DNA from: Pleomorphochaeta sp.
GTDB taxonomy: Bacteria > Spirochaetota > Spirochaetia > Sphaerochaetales > Sphaerochaetaceae
Direction: 5' to 3'
DNA length: 64,000 nt
Assembly: GCA_028532815.1 (NCBI GenBank)
Contig: JAQQAS010000003.1
Span: 62,001-126,000, forward strand
The notes under the pieces were generated by a model. The model did no database searches, was not told the DNA's origin, and worked only from the letters and a program-made list of their open reading frames with translations. This document shows, piece after piece, positions 32,611-40,771 of the stretch. Within the stretch, counting starts at the first letter, position 1; each line of letters opens with the position of its first letter. Made by a program: the position numbers and the translations under genes.

Positions 32611-33942
32611 ATGGAATTTAAAAATGACTTTGCCTGGGGTGTAGCAACCTCTTCATATCAAATAGAAGGCGGCAACCTAAAAGATGGTAGAGGGAAAAAT
32701 ATTTGGGATGAATTTTCAAAATGGCCCAATAAAGTATATAATCAACATGATGGGCTAATAGCTTGTGATCATGTAAATAGATTCAAAGAAGATGTAAAGA
32801 TTATGAAAAACTTAGGAATTAAAGCCTATAGATTTTCAATAAGTTGGCCCCGTATTTTACCAAATGGAACAGGTCAAACAAATAAACAAGGTTTACAATT
32901 TTACCATGACCTTATTGATGAATTATTAGATAGTGGAATAGAACCTTATATTACATTATATCATTGGGACTTGCCATTGACTTTACATAGACAAGGGGGC
33001 TGGTTAAATCCAAATATAATTTCAGCATTTGAAGAATTTGCAACTCTTGTTGCAAAAGAATTTACCCCCAAAGTAAAAAACTTCTTTACACTAAATGAAC
33101 CACAATGCTTTTGCGGGCTTGGTTATGTCTCTGCAGTTCATGCACCAGGTTGGAAGTTAAATTATAATGATTCATTATTTTTAATCCATAATGCTTTAAA
33201 AGCACATGGTGCTGCAACTAGAGCATTAAGAGATAATGCAAAAGGGCAAGTCTATATTGGGTATGCTCCAACAAGCTCCCCAATAATTCCAAAAGACAAT
33301 ACTAAAGAATCAATAGAAATTGCGAGACAAAATTATTTTGATTTACCTAATTTAAATGAAGATTATCACTTTAGCACATCCTTATATAGTGATCCTGTAA
33401 TACTTGGTGATTATCCAGAAGCTTATTATAAAAAGTACAAAGATTATATTCCAGAAGTTTCAAAAGATGACTTAAAATTAATTAACCAACCTTTAGATTA
33501 TTTAGGCCAAAATATTTACCATGGAATTAAGAACTTTGGTTTTGAAAGTAATGATCCACATACTGATTTAAATTGGAAAATTGTACCCGAATCATTATAT
33601 TGGGGTCCTAAATTTTTGTATGAAAGATATAAATTACCTATCTATATTACAGAAAATGGAATGGCAAATGCAGACACATTAGCACTAGATGGCAAAGTCC
33701 ATGATCCTCAAAGAATAGATTTCTTAAATAGATATCTATTAGAATTAAAGAAAGCTATAAAAGAAGGTATTGATATTCGAGGATACTTCTTATGGTCATT
33801 ACTAGATAACTTTGAATGGAGTGAAGGTTATAAATCTCGATTTGGACTAGTTTATGTAAATTATAAAAATCAAGAAAGAATACTAAAAGATTCAGCTTAT
33901 TGGTATTCATCTGTTATTAAAGAGAATGGAAGAAATCTATAA
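32611..33942 (+). CDS. Beta-glucosidase, glycoside hydrolase family 1
   Basis: This 443-residue GH1 enzyme is of normal length. The acid/base Glu is in FFTLNEPQCF (about residues 161-170) and the nucleophile Glu in IYITENGMA (about 345-353). Substrate-binding features are AWGVATSSYQIEGG at the N-terminus, RFSISWPRILPNG and YHWDLPLTL, and WSLLDNFEWSEGYKSRFGL near the C-terminus. There is no signal peptide, so it acts on cellobiose or short cellodextrins in the cytoplasm. It is convergent with the GH9 cellulase/ABC operon and functionally complements the GH94 phosphorylase. Its own promoter lacks the operator seen at those genes. Confidence 0.96.
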   Translation: MEFKNDFAWGVATSSYQIEGGNLKDGRGKNIWDEFSKWPNKVYNQHDGLIACDHVNRFKEDVKIMKNLGIKAYRFSISWPRILPNGTGQTNKQGLQFYHDLIDELLDSGIEPYITLYHWDLPLTLHRQGGWLNPNIISAFEEFATLVAKEFTPKVKNFFTLNEPQCFCGLGYVSAVHAPGWKLNYNDSLFLIHNALKAHGAATRALRDNAKGQVYIGYAPTSSPIIPKDNTKESIEIARQNYFDLPNLNEDYHFSTSLYSDPVILGDYPEAYYKKYKDYIPEVSKDDLKLINQPLDYLGQNIYHGIKNFGFESNDPHTDLNWKIVPESLYWGPKFLYERYKLPIYITENGMANADTLALDGKVHDPQRIDFLNRYLLELKKAIKEGIDIRGYFLWSLLDNFEWSEGYKSRFGLVYVNYKNQERILKDSAYWYSSVIKENGRNL

Positions 33943-33969
33943 TAAAAGGTTCCTAAAATTTAGGAACCT
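33941..33969 (-). terminator. Terminator of the GH9/ABC operon
   Basis: AGGTTCCTA (33947-33955) pairs with TAGGAACCT (33961-33969). On the minus strand the hairpin is followed by TTTTATT. It lies about 50 bases past the GH9 stop and just after the stop of the convergent GH1 gene. Confidence 0.75.
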
Positions 33970-34019
33970 AAAATAACAATAGCAATAAGAGGTTAACATA
34001 TTCTTTTAATTATTGAGTG

Positions 34020-36209
34020 TTACATTAAACTTGATAATAGATAAACAAACGGCGAGTTCCAATAGATAGTTACTTCATTTGTTGAATAACTTTGAGCATT
34101 ATCTATATAACATTTTGCAGGAGGTGTATTTACTAATGCTATTTTTGCATAATTGTCTTCCAAATATTGATCAGGTCCTCCAATAAGCATACCTTCCATA
34201 GGTTTTCCTTGTGCAATAGATGGTCTATGATGTGGATTCATAACTTGATTTGATCCAAATCCTGTAAGATAACAATATCCTAAAGAATTTGCTCCAAGTA
34301 GATAATCTAAATGGGATATTGCTGTTTGAAAATATACTTTTTTAGCTTTAATATCGTTAGCCATTAATAAGATCATAGCATTATTACAAACACTCATATT
34401 TGATCCCCAATGATATTTGTCAAGAGATATTTGATACCCATCATTTATACTTAAGTTAACAAGTTCATCAGCAACAGATATTAAATCGTTTTTAATTTCA
34501 TTATATACTTCTTTATCTTGGAAAGCCTTATCTGTCTGAATGTAAAATTGATTTCCATATGCACCCATATCTTCCCAACCTAAATCTTGTGCAAAGTTTT
34601 TATCATAGTTGTTTTTAATATAATCATGATATTCTTTTTTATGAGTTGCTAAATATAGAGCACAAGAGGCAATATATCTTTCATCTTTATCATTTGTATC
34701 TGGGTACTCACCAGTTTCAATATTAGTAGGATTTCTAAAGGAGAGTTTTTTACTATCTTTTAAAAAAGTCCAAGCTTTTTGTGCCGCAGTTAAACACTTA
34801 TCACTGTAGAATGGATCCTTTTCTTTATAGAATAGAGAAGCATAAGCCATAGTTGCTGCAAAATCTCCTGTAGCACAAGTTGAAACAGGTGAAACATAAA
34901 GTTGTTCTGTCTCATCTTCTGGCATTATAAAATCTGGGAACTTTTTACATGTAACTTTATGGTAAACTCCACCATCTTCTCTTTGCATTTTAAACATCCA
35001 ATCTAACTCATACTTTACTTCAGTAAGAAGATCTATATTATTGGATTTAAATACATCTGGGTTTCTCTCAAAAGATAAAAGTAAGTCAATTACAGCTTTT
35101 GCACCAGGGACAACATATCTTCCATAATCACCTGCATCATGCCAACCACCACTTACATCTATATAATCATATGTTCCATGTACTCTAGCTTTTTCATTGT
35201 GACAAACAAGGTGATAAAAATCTTTAGCTCTATCTTTATCTAACTCCATGCCACATCTTTGTAAATAGAACATTTCAACGCTTGAAATAAGGGCTTTATC
35301 ATAAATATTATTTTTAATTTCAAAGGTATAGCTTTTATTATTAGAGGATTCGGTTTCAATATGATATAAACCTTCATTATCAAATGAAGTAAAATCTCCA
35401 ACACTTGTATATTCTTTAGACTCTAGATTCTCAATTGTTCTTTCAATTTTACCTTCATAGACTTTTTTACCTACTTGATTTACTACATAAAAGTATTTAT
35501 CAAGACAATTACTAAAATAAACAGTCTTCTTTTGATTTGGAAGAAAACCTAATTGATTTATATTTATTGAAGGATTTTCCATTTTTTTCTCCACTACATC
35601 ATTTTTTAATATTAATTTTACATCTGTTAATTTTAAAGTCACAGGAAGTAGATAATTCTCTTTAACCTTTCCTAAATTAAAAGCAAGTCTAGGGGCAATA
35701 TCAGTTTCATCTTCCATAACGAAATCAAAGGTATATTCTCTTTGCATCTCATCAATTGTAAAATATTTTTGGGCATAAGAGTGGTAATCCCCACCATTTA
35801 ACTGAAACCTTACTTCAATATCCTTTTTCTTATCACTAGAAGCTTTAAAACTTAAAGAGTAGAGTCCTCCATGAACTAATCTAAAACCATCATAGTAAAA
35901 TTGAACACCATGTTCGATATTTCCAACCGTATTAATATTTATTTCAGCTCTTTTATAAAGGTATTTAATATTAGCACTACCACCTTCAAAATATGATCCC
36001 CAATGTCTAGAAGAATCACTAAAATCCCCATTATCAATTAAATTGATATTGGTTTGAAGATAACTAGGCTTTTGTTCAGTATTACTAGTCGACATTAAAT
36101 CTATATCTTCTTGGGTAATTTCAACTGTTTTTGGTTTAACAGTTGTACTACAAGAGATGATTAATAAACTGCTTAGAACAAATAATAATACCTTTATAAA
36201 AGTCTTCAT
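34020..36209 (-). CDS. Lipoprotein GH9 cellulase with N-terminal carbohydrate-binding and Ig-like domains
   Basis: The 729-residue protein begins with a lipoprotein signal (VLLFVLSSLLIISC, lipid Cys at 20). A CBM4/9-like jelly roll follows (NLIDNGDFSDSSRHWGSYFE, about 55-200), then the CelD_N immunoglobulin-like domain (ININQLGFLPNQKKTVYFSN, about 215-305), then the GH9 (alpha/alpha)6 barrel. Catalytic features are GGWHDAGDYGRYVVPG with the base Asp, the NPHHRPS substrate loop and NEVTIYWNSP with the acid Glu. The start at 36209 is chosen because AAAGGAT precedes it and it gives a clean lipoprotein signal; a GTG 18 bases upstream is less likely. It follows a sugar ABC importer in one operon, so it should release cellodextrins at the cell surface for import. 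Confidence 0.93.
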   Translation of the reverse strand: MKTFIKVLLFVLSSLLIISCSTTVKPKTVEITQEDIDLMSTSNTEQKPSYLQTNINLIDNGDFSDSSRHWGSYFEGGSANIKYLYKRAEININTVGNIEHGVQFYYDGFRLVHGGLYSLSFKASSDKKKDIEVRFQLNGGDYHSYAQKYFTIDEMQREYTFDFVMEDETDIAPRLAFNLGKVKENYLLPVTLKLTDVKLILKNDVVEKKMENPSININQLGFLPNQKKTVYFSNCLDKYFYVVNQVGKKVYEGKIERTIENLESKEYTSVGDFTSFDNEGLYHIETESSNNKSYTFEIKNNIYDKALISSVEMFYLQRCGMELDKDRAKDFYHLVCHNEKARVHGTYDYIDVSGGWHDAGDYGRYVVPGAKAVIDLLLSFERNPDVFKSNNIDLLTEVKYELDWMFKMQREDGGVYHKVTCKKFPDFIMPEDETEQLYVSPVSTCATGDFAATMAYASLFYKEKDPFYSDKCLTAAQKAWTFLKDSKKLSFRNPTNIETGEYPDTNDKDERYIASCALYLATHKKEYHDYIKNNYDKNFAQDLGWEDMGAYGNQFYIQTDKAFQDKEVYNEIKNDLISVADELVNLSINDGYQISLDKYHWGSNMSVCNNAMILLMANDIKAKKVYFQTAISHLDYLLGANSLGYCYLTGFGSNQVMNPHHRPSIAQGKPMEGMLIGGPDQYLEDNYAKIALVNTPPAKCYIDNAQSYSTNEVTIYWNSPFVYLLSSLM

Positions 36210-36213
36210 TGTT

Positions 36214-37092
36214 CTATCCTTTAACACTTCCTAAGGTTACACCTTGGATAATAAATCTAGATAAGAATAGATAAATTATTAAAAGAGGTAGAATTGCAAC
36301 ACAGATGAGCATATAAACTTTTCCATAGTCAAATTTCATATAATCAGCTCCTCTAAGTTGAGCAATTAAGATAGGGATTGTCTTTTTGTCTTTTGAGTTA
36401 ATAATAAGGGCTGGCATAAAGTAATTATTCCAACTTCCAACAAAACTAAATATCATTTGAAGAGCAATAGCTGGCTTTAAAATTGGTAAAACTATTTTAT
36501 TAAAAGTATAGAATTCATTAGAACCATCAACTCTTGCAGCTTCAACAATTTCAAAAGGTAATACACTTTGCATATATTGAATCATAAAAAATATAACAAC
36601 TGGAGCTGCTGCAGCTGGAACAATCAAAGGATAGAACGTATCCATTAATCCAAATCTAATCATTAATTTTAAGAAACCTAAAGCAGAAATTTGTACAGGA
36701 ACCATCATTACTAAAAGAACGAAACTAAATGCAAATTTCTTTAATTTAAAATTATACATATAAATTCCAAAAGCAGTCATTGATGAAACATAAACAGCTA
36801 AAATTGAAGCTAAAGTAGATATATAAACACTATTAATCAATCCTCTTAAGATTGGAATATTTTGATCGGAAAATAAATTCTTTGCATTTCTAAAAAAATA
36901 CTGACTAGGAAGTAAAGAAAAGCCTTTTTGAATTTCTGAATTCAATCTTGATGAATTAATTATAAGAATGAAAAAAGGGAATAAGCAAACTAAACAAAGA
37001 AAAATCAACACAAAATAACATAAAATTCTATTTGCTCTTAATCCTTTTCTATAATTAGAAGTAGGTGTTTTAAGTTTTAAGTTAGTATTCAT
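36214..37092 (-). CDS. Carbohydrate ABC transporter permease (MalG-type)
   Basis: A 292-residue inner-membrane permease with six hydrophobic segments. The ATPase-docking EAA motif reads EAARVDGSNEFYTFNKIVLP (about 191-210). The N-terminal helix FVLIFLCLVCLFPFFILIIN is typical of the second permease of CUT1 sugar importers. It pairs with the upstream permease and the binding protein. No ATPase gene is in the operon, so a shared MsmK-type ATPase elsewhere is expected. Likely substrate: cellobiose or cellodextrins, from the neighbouring GH9 and GH94 genes. Its end overlaps the ribosome-binding site of the GH9 gene. Confidence 0.94.
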   Translation of the reverse strand: MNTNLKLKTPTSNYRKGLRANRILCYFVLIFLCLVCLFPFFILIINSSRLNSEIQKGFSLLPSQYFFRNAKNLFSDQNIPILRGLINSVYISTLASILAVYVSSMTAFGIYMYNFKLKKFAFSFVLLVMMVPVQISALGFLKLMIRFGLMDTFYPLIVPAAAAPVVIFFMIQYMQSVLPFEIVEAARVDGSNEFYTFNKIVLPILKPAIALQMIFSFVGSWNNYFMPALIINSKDKKTIPILIAQLRGADYMKFDYGKVYMLICVAILPLLIIYLFLSRFIIQGVTLGSVKG

Positions 37093-37094
37093 AA

Positions 37095-38048
37095 TTAATT
37101 TTTTCCTCCTATGATTGAGTTTTCCTTCATAAGAGTTTTATAAACAAAAATCCCAAAGAAAGCCGTTACAATAAAAATTAATACCGACAATGCACCAGCC
37201 ATTCCATAGTTTTTACTAGTTAAATGATTGTTTAAATACATAATTAAAGTTTCACTTGTTCTATCAGGAGTTCCTTTTCCATTTGTGAGAATCTGAGGAA
37301 CATCAAACATTTGAATTCCTCCAATCATTGAAGTCATTAATGTATAAACAAAAATTGGTTTTAATAATGGTAATGTAACTTTGAAGAAAGTTTTTGAAGA
37401 AGATGCTCCATCAATATAGGCTGCATCAAATAGACTCTGATCTATACCCATAATTCCTGCCATCAATAATAATGTAGTATTACCAAACCACATTAAAAAA
37501 TTCATTATTGCAATAAGACCCCTAGTTGTGATTGTTTGTGTTAAAAATCTAATCGGTTTATCAGCAAAATTTAAAGATACTAGTATTTGGTTAACAGGCC
37601 CAGCATCCGAGAATAATGTAAAGAATAACATTGCAAATGCACTTGCCATAATCAAATTAGGCATGTAAATTACAGTTTTAAAAAATTGTTGTCCTTTCAA
37701 ACTTAATCTGTTACTTGTAAACCATACAGCTAAAAGTAAAGCAAACATAATTTGAGGAATAAAGCCAATTATCCAAATAACGAAAGTGTTTATAGCAAAG
37801 CGTGGAACTTCTGTTTCAAAAATAACTTTCTTATAATTAGCCCAACCTACAAAATTTGGTCCAACTTCTGTTAATCCAATTCTATAGTTTTCAAAAAAAC
37901 TATAGTAAAAAGTCGAAAGTAACGGAATAAGAGAGAAAATTATATAGATTATAAAAAAAGGTAAAATAAAAAAATAACCCCAATGAGAATAACTAACGGA
38001 ACTTCGTTTTTTTAATTTCCCTTTTTTTAACAACGTTTTTTCTTGCAT
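37095..38048 (-). CDS. Carbohydrate ABC transporter permease (MalF-type)
   Basis: The first CUT1 permease subunit, 317 residues with six main hydrophobic segments. The EAA loop reads DAAYIDGASSSKTFFKVTLP (about 209-228). A basic N-terminal extension (KKGKLKKRSS) precedes the first helix YFFILPFFIIYIIFSLIPLL. It is separated by 2 bases from the second permease and by about 70 bases, including a strong hairpin, from the binding-protein gene. AGGAG precedes the start at normal spacing. Confidence 0.94.
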   Translation of the reverse strand: MQEKTLLKKGKLKKRSSVSYSHWGYFFILPFFIIYIIFSLIPLLSTFYYSFFENYRIGLTEVGPNFVGWANYKKVIFETEVPRFAINTFVIWIIGFIPQIMFALLLAVWFTSNRLSLKGQQFFKTVIYMPNLIMASAFAMLFFTLFSDAGPVNQILVSLNFADKPIRFLTQTITTRGLIAIMNFLMWFGNTTLLLMAGIMGIDQSLFDAAYIDGASSSKTFFKVTLPLLKPIFVYTLMTSMIGGIQMFDVPQILTNGKGTPDRTSETLIMYLNNHLTSKNYGMAGALSVLIFIVTAFFGIFVYKTLMKENSIIGGKN

Positions 38049-38063
38049 TTATGTCTCCTCGAT

Positions 38064-38100
38064 AATATTAGGAGCAAGACAAAAGTCTTGCTCCAATATT
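38064..38100 (-). terminator. Strong hairpin between the binding-protein and first permease genes
   Basis: GGAGCAAGAC (38071-38080) pairs with GTCTTGCTCC (38085-38094) around AAAA, and AATATT arms extend it with one bulge. No T-run follows, so it more likely stabilises the upstream binding-protein mRNA or attenuates than fully terminates. Confidence 0.65.
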
Positions 38101-38117
38101 CATAATTATGAATTTAT

Positions 38118-39452
38118 TTATTTACTTAAATTAGGGTATTTTTCCATTACATCAGTATAGAAGTTATTATAAGCTTGTTGCTTTGTAACAGTTCCATTGA
38201 AGTAATCTGCAAATGCAGCTTGGATAGATTCAGTCATACCTTGATCGTATGGTCCCATTGTGCTTCTATCAATAGAAGTTGCTGAATCTAAGAACATTGA
38301 AATGTGGTTTTGTCCACCTAAGAAATCATTTTTATAATCACTATTTGCAACTTCTTCCATTGATTCAACATTATTAGTGAAATCTCCCATATCTTTAGCA
38401 ATAGCAACAAGAGTTTCTTCATCACAAGTCATTGTATATAATAAACTCTTTGCTAACTCAAGATTATCACTTCCTTCAGCAACACAAATCCAAGTTCCAC
38501 CCCAGCTAAAGCCTTGAGGTCCTTTACAAAGTCCCCAGTCACCATAACTTCCGTTACCCATTGTTTTTGGTCCTTCAGGATCATCTAAAACAGCAGGAGC
38601 TAAACAGAAATCAATGAACCAACCTGGGCCAAAGTAACCTAATACTTTACCATCTTCAGCTGCACCAGCCCAAGATTCTGCTGACCATAGATTAGCTTTA
38701 TTATTATAACCCATATCGGTATATGTCTTAGTTTGTTCAATCCAATTTTCAATTGAATCAGAAATTGTTATTTTGCCATTAGCATCAACCCAAGGAGTTT
38801 CTGCGTTATCACTAAATACTCTAAATGCATCATCATAACCACTTAGCATATAGTAACCTTTAGATTTAGCAGTTTTAGCTACAGCATTAAATTTATCCCA
38901 AGAGTTTAATTTAGCTTGTACTTCTTCAGGAACATCTGTGCCTAAAACATCTTTAGCAATTGAACGACGATAAATAAATCCACCAGGACAAGCTTGCCAT
39001 GAAAGACCTTTTAAATTTCCCTTTGAATCTGTCATGATGTCTTTTGTATATTGGTACATACCTGAAATATCATCTTCAGTTAGTCCAACATCATTTATAA
39101 CATCTAAAGCATATGGGGTATCTACATATTTTAGAGCATAGTCAGCTTCAACTAGGAAAATATCAACTTTTTGATCATCACTAGCACTATCTTGTGCAAG
39201 TAAAGCTTCATCAAGTTTGTTTTGATATGCATTATCAGCATTAGGTGTGATAATCCAATTTACTGTTACACCCTCAGGAACTAAACCTTTTGCTTCGAAA
39301 TAATCTGTAAAGCGATCTTGGAATTCAGTATTCCAACAATAGATGTTAAAAACCTTTCCTTCTTCTTTTTCAGCAGTTTCTTGTGTACCTGCTGCAAAAA
39401 CCATACTAGATAATGTAACTAATGATAAAAGAATTAAAATAAATCTTTTCAT
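38118..39452 (-). CDS. Sugar ABC transporter substrate-binding protein, probably cellodextrin-specific
   Basis: This 444-residue type-1 extracellular solute-binding protein has a signal peptide (FILILLSLVTLSSMVFAAG) and a mature N-terminus rich in Glu, of the AGTQET style seen in spirochaetes. Fold features are VFNIYCWNTEFQDRF, DIFLVEADYALKYVD and GYFGPGWFIDFC, and aromatic residues (WGGTWICVA) that could stack on sugars. It is the first transport gene after the LacI regulator, 35 bases downstream, and a hairpin after it should raise its relative abundance. GGAGGA precedes the ATG. Confidence 0.94.
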   Translation of the reverse strand: MKRFILILLSLVTLSSMVFAAGTQETAEKEEGKVFNIYCWNTEFQDRFTDYFEAKGLVPEGVTVNWIITPNADNAYQNKLDEALLAQDSASDDQKVDIFLVEADYALKYVDTPYALDVINDVGLTEDDISGMYQYTKDIMTDSKGNLKGLSWQACPGGFIYRRSIAKDVLGTDVPEEVQAKLNSWDKFNAVAKTAKSKGYYMLSGYDDAFRVFSDNAETPWVDANGKITISDSIENWIEQTKTYTDMGYNNKANLWSAESWAGAAEDGKVLGYFGPGWFIDFCLAPAVLDDPEGPKTMGNGSYGDWGLCKGPQGFSWGGTWICVAEGSDNLELAKSLLYTMTCDEETLVAIAKDMGDFTNNVESMEEVANSDYKNDFLGGQNHISMFLDSATSIDRSTMGPYDQGMTESIQAAFADYFNGTVTKQQAYNNFYTDVMEKYPNLSK

Positions 39453-39487
39453 TTTCTTCCTCCAATTTTATTTCTGCTTTTTAAGCA

Positions 39488-40495
39488 TTAAAGTTCTTTT
39501 ACGGTTTCCCCTTTAAGTAGCTTACCAGTAACTGATATAATTTCTGGAATACTTAAAGAGGGTTCTTCAATTTGTTCAATTAATTTTTGAACTGCAATTT
39601 TTCCAATTTCAACGGAATTTTGTTTATAAGTTGTTAATTTAGGTCTTAAAATTTGACTTAAAAGAATTCCATCATACCCGATAACACTAATATCATCAGG
39701 GACTTTTAAGCCTCTTTGTTCAATAATATTTTTTCCACCAATAAACGAAAAATCATCCGGATATATAATACAAGTTGGTCGATCGTCCAAGTCTAAAAAC
39801 TCTCTAGTTGCTAAAGCACTTAATTTTGGATCGTGATAACGAGCTTCTTTTATAAGTTTTTCATCTAAAATTAATCCAAGTCTTTTACAAGTACTTCTAA
39901 AAGATGCCATTCTTTTTTGGGTAACAGATGTATTTTCACCGTGAATGACAGCAACACGTCTATGCCCTTTTGAAAAAACATATTCAGCAATCTGTTTCAT
40001 TCCATCTAAATTGTCAGAAAGAACGGAAGAGCATCTATCATAAACATAATCAACTGTTACAGTTGGAATCTCGCTATTCACCAATTCAATTACATCAGGG
40101 TTTGAAAAATCAACACTTGCAATAACAACTCCATCACAACCACGATATTTTGCATGCTCATAAAAGCTCATTTGCCTTTCTCCAAGATTTCTACTGATGA
40201 AAGTAATATCATATCCTTTGCTCTCTGCAGCGGATTTAATACTTTCAAGCATACCTGAAAAATATTCGTGTCTTAGCCCACTTGAGGTTTTATCAACAAA
40301 TAAAACACCAATGTTCAATGTTTTATTTGTTTTTAAAGATCTAGCTGCTGAATTAGGTAAGTATCCCAATTTCTGTGCTGCATCTCTAACTCTTTGTGCA
40401 GTTTGCTTACTAATATCCTTTTGACCATTCAAGGCTTTGGATACTGTTGAGTTTGAAACCCCACAATATTCAGAAATATCTTTTAGTGTAACCAA
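39488..40495 (-). CDS. LacI-family regulator of the cellodextrin locus
   Basis: A 335-residue LacI protein. The DNA-binding domain reads TLKDISEYCGVSNSTVSKAL (about 3-22), then the hinge NSAARSLKTNKT. The effector domain has LNIGVLFVDKTSSGLRHEYF, DGVVIASVDFSN and SVIGYDGILLSQILRP. I place the start at the TTG at 40495, because GAGGAAG precedes it at good spacing and the usual LacI N-terminus then results; a TTG five codons upstream is the alternative. It heads the ABC importer/GH9 operon and is divergent from the GH94 gene. Both promoters carry AAAACGTTTT-centred sites, so autorepression and control of GH94 are likely, with a cellodextrin as inducer. Confidence 0.9.
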   Translation of the reverse strand: MVTLKDISEYCGVSNSTVSKALNGQKDISKQTAQRVRDAAQKLGYLPNSAARSLKTNKTLNIGVLFVDKTSSGLRHEYFSGMLESIKSAAESKGYDITFISRNLGERQMSFYEHAKYRGCDGVVIASVDFSNPDVIELVNSEIPTVTVDYVYDRCSSVLSDNLDGMKQIAEYVFSKGHRRVAVIHGENTSVTQKRMASFRSTCKRLGLILDEKLIKEARYHDPKLSALATREFLDLDDRPTCIIYPDDFSFIGGKNIIEQRGLKVPDDISVIGYDGILLSQILRPKLTTYKQNSVEIGKIAVQKLIEQIEEPSLSIPEIISVTGKLLKGETVKEL

Positions 40496-40515
40496 TTTAA
40501 TCTTCCTCAATTTTT

Positions 40516-40574
40516 ACTAAAACGTTTTCGTTCATTTATAGTTTTAGTATTAAACGCATTTTCAATTATGTCAA
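40516..40574 (-). promoter_or_regulatory. Promoter and operator of the lacI/ABC/GH9 operon
   Basis: On the minus strand TTGACA (40574-40569) and AATACT (40551-40546) have a 17-bp spacer. The CG-centred ACTAAAACGTTTTCGT (40516-40531) lies downstream of the -10, with 10 central bases perfectly palindromic. Confidence 0.72.
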
Positions 40575-40682
40575 GAAATATTTCAAAGAATTATTTTTTT
40601 ATTAAAAATGACATTTTTAAACATAAATGTAACAATAATTTAACAATTTGGATTAATATATATATTTTTTTTTAAAAAAAAC

Positions 40683-40737
40683 TTTACAAATATATGAATC
40701 ATGATATAAAGTAAAAAAGGCTCGAAAACGTTTTCGA
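40683..40737 (+). promoter_or_regulatory. GH94 promoter with perfect 16-bp LacI-type operator
   Basis: TTTACA (40683-40688) and TATAAA (40705-40710) have a 16-bp spacer. TCGAAAACGTTTTCGA (40722-40737), a perfect CG-centred palindrome, lies just past the expected transcription start. Confidence 0.8.
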
Positions 40738-40771
40738 ATAGCTAACACCTTGAAAATTTGGAGAAAATGAA

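Noticed and set aside
34020-36227. GTG at 36227 as start of the GH9 gene
   Set aside because: The ATG at 36209 has an AAAGGAT ribosome-binding site and yields a clean lipoprotein signal peptide.
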